Assembly (NCBI GenBank): GCA_009693345.1
Contig: SHXL01000155.1
Coordinates: forward strand, 1 to 6,677
Direction: 5' to 3'
Origin: Betaproteobacteria bacterium
Lineage (GTDB): Bacteria; Pseudomonadota; Gammaproteobacteria; Burkholderiales; SG8-39
DNA: 6,677 nucleotides
The position numbers and the translations under genes were made by a program. Shown in pieces: positions 1 through 5,414 of this stretch (the stretch's first letter is position 1; the number at the start of each line of letters is the position of its first letter). The notes under the pieces were generated by a model. It was not told the DNA's origin, searched no databases, and saw only the letters and a list, made by a program, of their open reading frames with translations.

Positions 1-468
1 GGGATCGCCGGTGCGACCTGCCGGGAGCTGCAGCGCGAATACCCTCAGGTGCGCATCGAGATCGGCGAGTTGCCCGCGGCCCAGGGCGACGAGATGCTGA
101 TCCAGCAGGTCTACGCCAACCTGGTCGGCAATGCGCTCAAATTCTCCGCCAAGGCCGCGTCGCCGACCGTGGAAGTGGGTGCCGAAGCGGGCGCCGCGGC
201 GACCGGCGGCACGCCGGTGTATTTCGTGCGCGACAAAGGCACCGGATTCGACACGGCTCATGCGGCGAAACTCTTCAAGCCCTTCGAGCGGCTGCACTTG
301 GAGGAGGAGTATCCGGGCACCGGCATCGACCTCGCGCTGGTGCAGCTGATCGTGCAGCGCCACGGCGGCCGCATCTGGGCCGAGAGCGCGCCGGGACGCG
401 GCTCGAGCTTCCGTTTTGCGCTCGCCCACGGGGGCTCAAGCACGCTTGCGGACGGCGGCTCGGGGTAG
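1..468 (+). CDS. Sensor histidine kinase, C-terminal HATPase domain (5' partial)
   Basis: The frame is open from base 1 to a TAG at 466-468, giving 155 residues of a protein whose start lies outside the window. It is the catalytic ATP-binding domain of a two-component histidine kinase, which phosphorylates a histidine in its dimerisation domain and passes the phosphate to a response regulator. Visible motifs, numbered from base 1, are the N box NLVGNALKFS (40-49), the G1 box DKGTGFD (78-84), the F box LFKPFERLH (91-99), the G2 box GTGIDLA (106-112) and a closing GRGSSFRFAL strand. The F box and the RHGGRIWAE segment resemble phytochrome-type and PAS-linked hybrid kinases. Two positions are unusual: G1 has Lys where Asn is common, and G2 has Asp where the family has its last Gly. 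The sensor, the HisKA domain and the partner regulator are not visible, so the signal is unknown. Confidence 0.9.
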   Translation, partial: GIAGATCRELQREYPQVRIEIGELPAAQGDEMLIQQVYANLVGNALKFSAKAASPTVEVGAEAGAAATGGTPVYFVRDKGTGFDTAHAAKLFKPFERLHLEEEYPGTGIDLALVQLIVQRHGGRIWAESAPGRGSSFRFALAHGGSSTLADGGSG

Positions 469-471
469 AAT
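466..471 (+). promoter_or_regulatory. Possible -10 element (TAGAAT) ahead of prfB
   Basis: TAGAAT overlaps the stop codon of the kinase gene and lies 32 bases before the prfB ATG. It differs from the sigma-70 -10 consensus at one position. No convincing -35 hexamer sits 16-18 bases upstream; TTGCGG at 446-451 is only 14 bases away. The implied leader would be about 25 bases and has no clear Shine-Dalgarno sequence. This is a weak inference from a short motif; prfB could also be read through from the kinase gene. Confidence 0.3.
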
Positions 472-503
472 GCTCGCCCTTTCGCGCCGCACCCTTCTCC
501 GCC

Positions 504-1608
504 ATGGAAGCCGAACGCATCAACCAGATCGCCTCGACGCTCGCCGGACTGCAGACCCAGTCGGCCGAGCTGCGGAGGTATCTTTGACTTCGACGCCAAG
601 GAAAAGCGCCTGCAGGCGCTGAACCGGGAGTTCGAAGACCCCAAGCTCTGGTCCGATCAGCAGCGCGCGCAGGAACTCGGCAGGGAAAAGAAGGCACTCG
701 AGGCCGTTGTCGAGACGCTGAAGCGCGTCGGCGGCGTCGTCGCGGAAACGCAGGAGCTGTTCGAACTGGCGCGCGCCGAGGGTGACGACGCGACCTTACT
801 CAGTATCTTCTCTGATACTGAGAAACTGAAAGGCGAAGTCGCGGCGCTTGAGTTCCGCCGCATGTTCTCCAATCCCCTGGACCCGAATAACTGCTTCATG
901 GACATCCAGGCCGGCGCCGGCGGCACCGAGGCGCAGGACTGGGCGGCGATGCTCTTGCGCATGTACCTCAAGTACTGCGACAAGAAGGGCTTTCGCGCCG
1001 AAGTCCTCGAACAGACCGACGGCGAAGTCGCTGGCATCAAGAGCGCGACCGTGAAAATCACCGGCGAGTACGCCTACGGACACCTGCGCTCCGAAAACGG
1101 CGTCCATCGCCTGGTGCGAAAATCGCCCTTCGACTCGAATGCGCGGCGCCACACTTCCTTCGCCAACGCCTTCACCTACCCCGAGGTGGATGAGTCGATT
1201 GAAGTGGATATCAATCCGGCCGACCTGCGCGTCGACGTCTACCGCGCTTCAGGCGCCGGCGGCCAGCACGTCAACAAGACCGAGTCGGCGGTGCGCATCA
1301 CCCACCTCCCGACCAATATCGTGGTGCAGAGCCAGAGCGACCGCTCGCAGCACCGCAACCGCGCCGAGTGCATGGCGATGCTGAAATCGCGCCTCTATGA
1401 CCTGGAATTGCGCAAGCTGAAGGGCGAGCAGAGCAAGCTGGAGGCCTCGAAGACCGACATCGAATGGGGGCACCAGATCCGCTCCTACGTCCTCGACCAG
1501 TCGCGCATCAAGGACCTGCGCACCGGCGTCGAGAAAGGCGCCACCCAGCAGGTGCTGGACGGCGACCTGGACGAATTCATCACCGCCAGCCTCAAACAGG
1601 GCGTCTAA
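504..1608 (+). CDS. prfB: Peptide chain release factor 2 (RF2), expressed by programmed +1 frameshift
   Basis: RF2 recognises UGA and UAA stop codons in the ribosomal A site and triggers release of the finished protein. The gene is in two frames: 504-584 encodes 27 residues (MEAERINQ...), an in-frame TGA follows at 585-587, and reading resumes at 586 in the +1 frame, running to TAA at 1606-1608. The product is 367 residues, close to the 365 of E. coli RF2. The stop-reading SPF tripeptide is at residues 207-209 and the catalytic GGQ at 252-254, within SGAGGQHVNKTESAVRITH. Residue 248, equivalent to E. coli position 246, is Ala rather than the Thr of E. coli K-12; Ala is the more active form in E. 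coli. The ATG at 504 is preferred because it gives the family's usual N terminus. lysS follows after 2 bases, a pairing common in proteobacteria. A 9-bp inverted repeat lies inside the gene at 799-822. Confidence 0.97.
574..588 (+). promoter_or_regulatory. prfB: prfB programmed +1 frameshift signal
   Basis: An internal Shine-Dalgarno-like GGAGG (574-578) is followed by the 3-base spacer TAT, the slippery codon CTT (582-584), and the in-frame stop TGA with a following C (585-588). This is the canonical RF2 autoregulation cassette. When RF2 is scarce, the ribosome pauses at UGA, the anti-SD pairing pushes the peptidyl-tRNA from CUU to UUU, and translation continues at GAC in the +1 frame. When RF2 is plentiful, translation stops after 27 residues. 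Spacing matches the E. coli site exactly; E. coli has GGGGG-type bases in place of GGAGG. Confidence 0.97.
799..822. repeat. Perfect inverted repeat inside prfB (9-bp stem, 6-nt loop)
   Basis: CTCAGTATC (799-807) is exactly complementary to GATACTGAG (814-822), with loop TTCTCT. Two further T-A pairs can form outside one A.A mismatch (796-797 with 824-825). The repeat lies in a low-GC patch that includes a rare TTA leucine codon, in the poorly conserved part of RF2 domain 1, just before the LEFRRMFSNP segment. A hairpin would form in the mRNA about 215 bases after the frameshift site. No T-tract follows it, so it is not a standard terminator. Function is unknown. Confidence 0.75.
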
Positions 1609-1610
1609 AA

Positions 1611-3056
1611 ATGGAAGAAGAAAACAAGCTGGTCGAAGAGCGGCGGGAGAAACTCAAGGCGCTGCGCGCGCAGGGCATTGCGTTTCCGAATGACTTTCGG
1701 AGAAAGGATTTTTCCTTTGATCTGCACAAAAAACACGGAGAAAGAACAAAGGAAGAGCTGGAACCCCTGAAAGTGGAAGCCACGATCGCCGGACGGATGG
1801 TGCTCAAGCGCGTCATGGGCAAGGCGAGCTTCGCGACGCTGCAGGACGGTTCGGGCCGTATTCAGATTTATGTTTCCAATGAAGTAAAAAACTACGAAGA
1901 CTTCAAGCACTGGAATTTGGGCGATATCGTCGGTGCTTCCGGCACGCTTTTTAAAACCAAGACAGGCGAACTGACGATTCACGCCTCGGGCCTGCGGCTG
2001 CTGACAAAATCGCTGCGGCCGCTGCCGGAGAAGTTCCACGGCATTTCCGACCAGGAACTCAGGTACCGGCAGCGCTATGTGGACCTCATCGTTTCGCCGA
2101 AGACGCGGGAAGTTTTTGAAAAAAGAATAATAATAGTGCAGGCGCTGCGCAGCGCCATGAGCGAGGACGGCTACCTCGAAGTCGAGACGCCGATGATGCA
2201 GCCGATCCCCGGCGGCGCGGTGGCGCGGCCCTTCAAGACGCACCACAACGCGCTCGACATGGAGCTCTACCTGCGGGTCGCGCCGGAGCTGTACCTGAAA
2301 CGCCTGGTGGTGGGCGGCATGGAGCGCGTCTACGAGATCAACCGCAATTTCAGGAACGAGGGCATTTCGACGCGCCACAATCCCGAGTTCACCATGATGG
2401 AGTGGTACTGCGCCTACGAGGATTGCGAGTACATGATGGCGCACACCGAAAAGCTGGTGCGCCACGCGGCACGGGCGGTCTCCTACAAGAGCGATGCCCT
2501 CGATTTCGAAAAACCGTTCGCCCGCCTGCCGATGCCCGAGGCCCTCCGCAGGCAGGGCGTCGAGGGAGACCTGAGAGACCGGTCTTTTCTCGTTTCGAGG
2601 TTAAAAACTTTGGGAGTGGAAATCCAAAACAGTCAGGGCTGGGGCGCGCTGCAACTCATGCTGTTCGAGGCGCTGGCCGAGAAGCACCTGGTGCAGCCGA
2701 CCTTCGTCACCGAATTCCCGGCCGAGGTCTCGCCGCTCGCGCGCCGCAACGACAAGGACCCGGGCATCGTCGACCGCTTCGAACTCTTCATCGACGCCAA
2801 GGAGATCGCCAACGGCTTTTCCGAGCTGAACGATCCCGAGGACCAGGCCGCTCGCTTCCGCGAGCAGGCGAAGCTCAAGGATTCCGGCGACGCCGAGGCC
2901 ATGTTCTACGACGCCGACTACATCCGCGCGCTCGAATACGGCCTGCCGCCCACCGCGGGCGGCGGCCTGGGTATCGACCGCCTGGTGATGCTGCTTACCG
3001 ACAGCCCGTCGATCCGCGACGTCATCCTCTTCCCGCACATGCGACCGGAAGGTTGA
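1611..3056 (+). CDS. lysS: Lysyl-tRNA synthetase, class II
   Basis: This cytoplasmic enzyme activates lysine with ATP and attaches it to tRNA-Lys. The 481-residue product is a little shorter than E. coli LysS (505) and aligns along its length from memory. The N-terminal OB-fold that binds the tRNA anticodon spans about 56-155. The class II core follows: motif 1 around 170-205 (VETPMMQPIPGGAVARPF), motif 2 at 245-264 (RNFRNEGISTRHNPEF then TMME), and motif 3 at 449-458 (AGGGLGIDRL, with the ATP-binding Arg at 457). The ATG at 1611 is chosen because the MEEENKLVEERREKL helix is family-like and an AGGG at 1598-1601 gives a fair ribosome binding site; longer in-frame extension would run back through prfB. 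It is 2 bases after prfB and surely co-transcribed. Codon use is patchy: AT-rich islets near 1701-1760, 1861-1900, 2111-2140 and 2586-2635 interrupt GC-rich sequence. Confidence 0.97.
   Translation: MEEENKLVEERREKLKALRAQGIAFPNDFRRKDFSFDLHKKHGERTKEELEPLKVEATIAGRMVLKRVMGKASFATLQDGSGRIQIYVSNEVKNYEDFKHWNLGDIVGASGTLFKTKTGELTIHASGLRLLTKSLRPLPEKFHGISDQELRYRQRYVDLIVSPKTREVFEKRIIIVQALRSAMSEDGYLEVETPMMQPIPGGAVARPFKTHHNALDMELYLRVAPELYLKRLVVGGMERVYEINRNFRNEGISTRHNPEFTMMEWYCAYEDCEYMMAHTEKLVRHAARAVSYKSDALDFEKPFARLPMPEALRRQGVEGDLRDRSFLVSRLKTLGVEIQNSQGWGALQLMLFEALAEKHLVQPTFVTEFPAEVSPLARRNDKDPGIVDRFELFIDAKEIANGFSELNDPEDQAARFREQAKLKDSGDAEAMFYDADYIRALEYGLPPTAGGGLGIDRLVMLLTDSPSIRDVILFPHMRPEG
1685..1718. repeat. 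Two adjacent small inverted repeats in lysS
   Basis: TCCGAA (1685-1690) pairs with TTCGGA (1696-1701) across a 5-base loop. AAAGGA (1703-1708) pairs with TCCTTT (1713-1718) across TTTT. They lie back to back at the front of an AT-rich, rare-codon islet between the N-terminal helix and the OB-fold. The stems are only 6 bp, so chance is a serious alternative. Confidence 0.45.
1701..1760 (+). other. AT-rich rare-codon islet in lysS
   Basis: This 60-base stretch has 23 G or C (38%), compared with 41 of 60 at 2641-2700 in the same gene. Of its 20 codons, 12 end in A or T, including AGA twice, GGA, ACA, TTT twice and AAA twice. The 20 codons from 2643 have only one ending in A or T. It encodes lysS residues 31-50, a poorly conserved linker. 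The AT bias is at synonymous positions, so Lys- and Phe-rich composition alone does not explain it. Confidence 0.7.
2111..2140 (+). other. AT-rich islet with tandem ATA codons in lysS
   Basis: Only 6 of 30 bases are G or C. The segment codes for FEKRIIIV using TTT, AAA, AGA and three ATA codons in a row, all normally avoided in a genome this GC-rich. It falls at the start of class II motif 1. The flanking sequence on both sides returns to GC-ending codons. Confidence 0.65.
2576..2599. repeat. Palindrome and small hairpin in lysS
   Basis: AGACCGGTCT at 2576-2585 is a perfect 10-bp palindrome. It is followed at once by CTCG-TTT-CGAG (2589-2599). Both lie at the head of the AT-rich islet that covers a variable part of the synthetase (RSFLVSRLKTLGVEIQNSQ). 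There is no evidence of a function; a recognition site or chance are both possible. Confidence 0.4.
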
Positions 3057-3064
3057 CTGCGGGC

Positions 3065-3931
3065 GTGACACCGGCACTGCGCGGCACGCTTCTGGTGGTT
3101 GTCGCGGTGGGCATCTTCGCGCTCATGGACACCATGGCGAAGTATCTCGCGCGCTTGTATCCGGTTTCCGGCGTGGTCTGGGCGCGGTATGCGGCCAGCC
3201 TCGTCATCCTGCTTGCATTCCTGGCGGCGCGAGGCGAACTCAGGCGCCTGCGCACCGCCCGTCCCCAGTTGCAGATCATGCGCGGCCTGCTGCTGGCCGG
3301 CGCATCCCTGCTCTACTTCACTTCGCTCACGGTGTTGCCGATGGCGGAAGCCGCGGCAATCGGCTTCGTCATGCCGCTGTTCCTCGCCATGCTCGCGGTG
3401 CCGATGCTGGGCGAGCGCATGGATGGCGCGAGGTTCGCCGCGGTGCTGGTCGGGCTGGCCGGCGCGCTGGTGATCGTGCGCCCGGGTGCCGCCGTATTCA
3501 CGCCCTACGCGCTGCTCCCGGTCGGCGTGGCGCTGTGCAATGCGCTCTACCAGATCCTCACGCGCAAAGTCGCGGGCGTGGAGCATCCGCTTACGTCGCT
3601 CGTCTGGGGCGCGATCGTCGGCGCCGTGCTGCTCTCCTTCGCCCTGCCCTTCGCCTGGGTGACACCCACCAATCCCTGGCACTGGGTCCTGCTCGGCATC
3701 ATCGGCGTGCTGGCCTCGGTTGGGCACTTCTTGCTCATCCGCGCCTACGACTACGCCAACGCGACCGGCCTCGCGCCGTTCTTCTACACCCAGCTAATCT
3801 GGGTGATGTTGCTGGGATGGCTGGTGTTCGGGGACTTTCCGGACGGCTGGTCGCTGCTCGGCATGGGGATCATCGTGGCTGCCGGCATCTACCTCGTCGG
3901 CCGGCAGCGGCTCACGATGCATCGCAGCTGA
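3065..3931 (+). CDS. DMT-superfamily transporter, EamA family (ten membrane helices)
   Basis: The 288-residue product is almost entirely hydrophobic and has the two-EamA-repeat build of drug/metabolite transporters of the inner membrane. About ten helices can be placed, near residues 5-28, 34-54, 72-91, 95-115, 121-139, 146-165, 177-196, 206-224, 232-253 and 262-279. The LGER motif after helix 4 followed by VLVGLAGALVIVRPG is typical of the family. The substrate cannot be told from sequence; relatives export amino acids, nucleosides or other metabolites. The GTG at 3065 is preferred because VTPALRGTLL matches the usual family N terminus and GGAAGG (3047-3052) lies 12 bases upstream. A TTG at 3053 overlapping the lysS stop is possible, but that GGAAGG would abut it directly. 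It follows lysS by 8 bases, so read-through from lysS is likely. Confidence 0.9.
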   Translation: MTPALRGTLLVVVAVGIFALMDTMAKYLARLYPVSGVVWARYAASLVILLAFLAARGELRRLRTARPQLQIMRGLLLAGASLLYFTSLTVLPMAEAAAIGFVMPLFLAMLAVPMLGERMDGARFAAVLVGLAGALVIVRPGAAVFTPYALLPVGVALCNALYQILTRKVAGVEHPLTSLVWGAIVGAVLLSFALPFAWVTPTNPWHWVLLGIIGVLASVGHFLLIRAYDYANATGLAPFFYTQLIWVMLLGWLVFGDFPDGWSLLGMGIIVAAGIYLVGRQRLTMHRS

Positions 3932-3933
3932 TC

Positions 3934-3939
3934 TAGAAT
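3934..3939 (+). promoter_or_regulatory. Possible -10 element (TAGAAT) directly before the DUF427 gene
   Basis: TAGAAT sits 6 bases before the ATG at 3946, in the 14-base gap after the transporter. If used, transcription would begin at or near the ATG and the mRNA would be leaderless. No Shine-Dalgarno sequence is visible before this ATG, which fits that idea. The bases at the -35 position (CTCACG at 3911-3916) match poorly, so this is speculative; read-through from the transporter is an alternative. Confidence 0.25.
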
Positions 3940-3945
3940 CCTTCG

Positions 3946-4233
3946 ATGCCAAAAGCCACCTGGAACGGCGCGCTGCTCGCCGAAGCGGACAGCGCAAAAA
4001 CGCAGATCGTCGAAGGCAACGTCTACTTCCCGCCCGAGGCGGTGAACAAAACCCTGTTCCGCGACTCGCAAACCCACACCTTCTGCCCGTGGAAGGGCAC
4101 CGCGAGCTACTACGACGTGGTCGTGGACGGGAAAACCAACAAGGACGCGGCCTGGACCTACTCGGAAACAAAGGACGCCGCGAAACACGTCAGGGGCTAC
4201 GTCGCTTTCTGGAAAGGCGTGACGGTCTCTTAG
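3946..4233 (+). CDS. DUF427 domain protein, small and soluble
   Basis: The 95-residue product consists of one DUF427 domain. The signature FCPWKGTASYYDVVVDG (46-62) is present, followed by NKDAAWTY (65-72) and the closing KDAAKHVRGYVAFWKGV (76-92), which is how this family usually ends. Length is normal for a stand-alone member. The family is widespread in bacteria and fungi and has no firmly established biochemical function that I know of, so none is assigned. There is no signal peptide or membrane segment. It starts 14 bases after the transporter and probably shares its transcript, though a leaderless promoter is possible. Its TAG stop (4231-4233) overlaps the TAA stop of the convergent thiolase gene. 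Confidence 0.92.
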   Translation: MPKATWNGALLAEADSAKTQIVEGNVYFPPEAVNKTLFRDSQTHTFCPWKGTASYYDVVVDGKTNKDAAWTYSETKDAAKHVRGYVAFWKGVTVS

Positions 4234-5414
4234 GCGCGCTCGAAGATCGCGGCGATGCCCTGCCCGCCGCCGATGCACATGGTGACGAGCGCGTAGCGCT
4301 TCTGGGTGCGGTGCAGTTCGTAGATCGCCTTCACCGTGAGGATCGCGCCGGTGGCGCCGATCGGGTGGCCGAGGGCGACGGCGCCGCCGTTCGGATTCAC
4401 TTTCGCGGGATCGAGACCGAGGTCCTTCGTTACCGCCATTGCCTGCACGGCGAAGGCTTCGTTGGATTCGATCACGTCCATGTCGGCGGACTTGAGTCCC
4501 GATTTCTCGAACACGCGCTTCACCGCCGGGATCGGCCCCAGGCCCATGAAGTTCGGATCCACGCCGGCGTGCGCGTAGGCCACAAGCCTCGCCACTGGCT
4601 TGAGATTTTCTTTTTTAGAATATTCAGAGCTACACATTACGATCGCCGCAGCTGCGTCATTCAACCCCGAGGCGTTCGCCGCGGTCACCGTGCCGTCCTT
4701 CTTGAAGGCGGGCCGGAGCTTCTGCATGTCCTCGATCTTCGCGCCCTTGCGCACGTGCTCGTCGAGAACGAATGTTTCAGTTCCTTTTCTGGATTTTATT
4801 TCTATGGGAACAATCTGATCCTTGAAAATGCCCTTCTCGAGGGCGTTCGCGGCGCGCCGGTGCGATTCGACTGCGAACTGGTCCTGCTGCTCGCGCGTGA
4901 AGCCGAACTTCGCGGCGATGTTCTCCGCGGTGATCCCCATGTGGCCGTTGCCGAAGGGATCGTGCAACGCGCCGGTCATGGCATCCACCACCGCGCCGTC
5001 GCCCATGCGCTGGCCCCAGCGTCCGGCGGGCAGGAAGTAGGCCGCGCGGCTCATGCTCTCCGCGCCGCCGCCGACCACGATATCGGTGTCGCCGAGCAGA
5101 ATGTGCTGCGCGGCCGAGACGATCGCCTGCAGGCCGGAGCCGCACAGGCGGTTCACCGTGAGGCAGGGCGTGCCCACCGGCAGCCCCGCGTCGATCGCGG
5201 CAACGCGCGAGATGTACATATCCCTCGCCTCGCCATGGATCACACTGCCGATCACCACGTGGCCGATGCTTGCCGGGTCTATCTTGGCGCGCGCCACCGC
5301 CTCCTTGATGGCGATTGCGCCGAGTTTCGTCGGCGCCACGTCCTTGAGCGAACCGCCGTAGTCGCCGATCGCGGTCCGCGCACCTGCCACCACCATCACT
5401 TCACGTGTGCTCAT
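4230..5414 (-). CDS. bktB: Beta-ketothiolase / acetyl-CoA C-acyltransferase, BktB-like
   Basis: Thiolases condense two acyl-CoAs to a beta-ketoacyl-CoA or run the reverse cleavage; they act in polyhydroxyalkanoate synthesis, ketogenic pathways and beta-oxidation. The 394-residue product has the full thiolase set: nucleophilic Cys91 in NRLCGSGLQAIVSA, the NEAFA loop at 318-322, His350 in NPNGGAVALGHPIGATGA, and Cys380 in TMCIGGGQG. The N terminus, length and the GHPIGATGA...VKA pattern resemble Cupriavidus BktB, as recalled, more than PhaA, but substrate preference is inferred and the symbol is tentative. The ATG at 5412-5414 overlaps the rimO stop as ATGA and has GGGAG 6 bases upstream, so it is probably translated with rimO. 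AT-rich rare-codon islets occur at 4601-4640 and 4771-4820, both in variable surface segments. The gene ends 4 bp into the convergent DUF427 gene. Confidence 0.95.
   Translation of the reverse strand: MSTREVMVVAGARTAIGDYGGSLKDVAPTKLGAIAIKEAVARAKIDPASIGHVVIGSVIHGEARDMYISRVAAIDAGLPVGTPCLTVNRLCGSGLQAIVSAAQHILLGDTDIVVGGGAESMSRAAYFLPAGRWGQRMGDGAVVDAMTGALHDPFGNGHMGITAENIAAKFGFTREQQDQFAVESHRRAANALEKGIFKDQIVPIEIKSRKGTETFVLDEHVRKGAKIEDMQKLRPAFKKDGTVTAANASGLNDAAAAIVMCSSEYSKKENLKPVARLVAYAHAGVDPNFMGLGPIPAVKRVFEKSGLKSADMDVIESNEAFAVQAMAVTKDLGLDPAKVNPNGGAVALGHPIGATGAILTVKAIYELHRTQKRYALVTMCIGGGQGIAAIFERA
4601..4640 (-). other. AT-rich rare-codon islet in the thiolase gene
   Basis: Only 11 of 40 bases are G or C. 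It encodes most of SSEYSKKENLK (residues 262-272 or so), where 8 of 11 codons end in A or T (TCT, GAA, TAT, TCT, AAA, AAA, GAA, AAT). The 8-bp palindrome GAATATTC (4618-4625) lies within it. Sequence on both sides returns to GC-ending codons. Confidence 0.65.
4771..4820 (-). other. Second AT-rich islet in the thiolase gene
   Basis: About 16 of 50 bases are G or C. It codes for the variable stretch DQIVPIEIKSRKGTETF, with ATA, AAA, TCC, AGA, GGA and ACT codons replacing the GC-ending codons used elsewhere. GTTCC (4780-4784) and GGAAC (4807-4811) could pair across it, but the loop is long and I do not claim a structure. Confidence 0.55.

Noticed and set aside
585..587. In-frame TGA making prfB look like a pseudogene or sequencing error
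   Set aside because: The stop sits in the exact RF2 frameshift cassette and both halves encode conserved RF2 sequence across the junction.
799..822. The prfB inverted repeat as a Rho-independent terminator
   Set aside because: It lies inside the gene, the stem is not GC-rich, and no run of T follows.
862..1608. prfB as a shorter gene starting at the ATG at 862
   Set aside because: This would drop RF2 domain 1; the upstream frame encodes clear RF2 residues back to the frameshift site.
1464..1610. Extending lysS upstream to a start within prfB
   Set aside because: The extra 49 residues are Arg- and Pro-rich out-of-frame translation of prfB; the ATG at 1611 gives a family-like N terminus.
1605..2465. 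Minus-strand reading frame (286 codons) opposite lysS
   Set aside because: It is antisense to the lysS OB-fold and motif 1-2 region, with no recognisable domain and typical shadow composition.
2402..3064. Extending the transporter gene upstream through lysS
   Set aside because: The extension reads lysS out of frame and has no membrane or EamA character.
2918..3727. Minus-strand reading frame (269 codons) opposite the lysS end and transporter
   Set aside because: It is composed largely of Arg, His, Gln, Glu and Asp, the complement of hydrophobic codons; it crosses two real genes and shows no motif.
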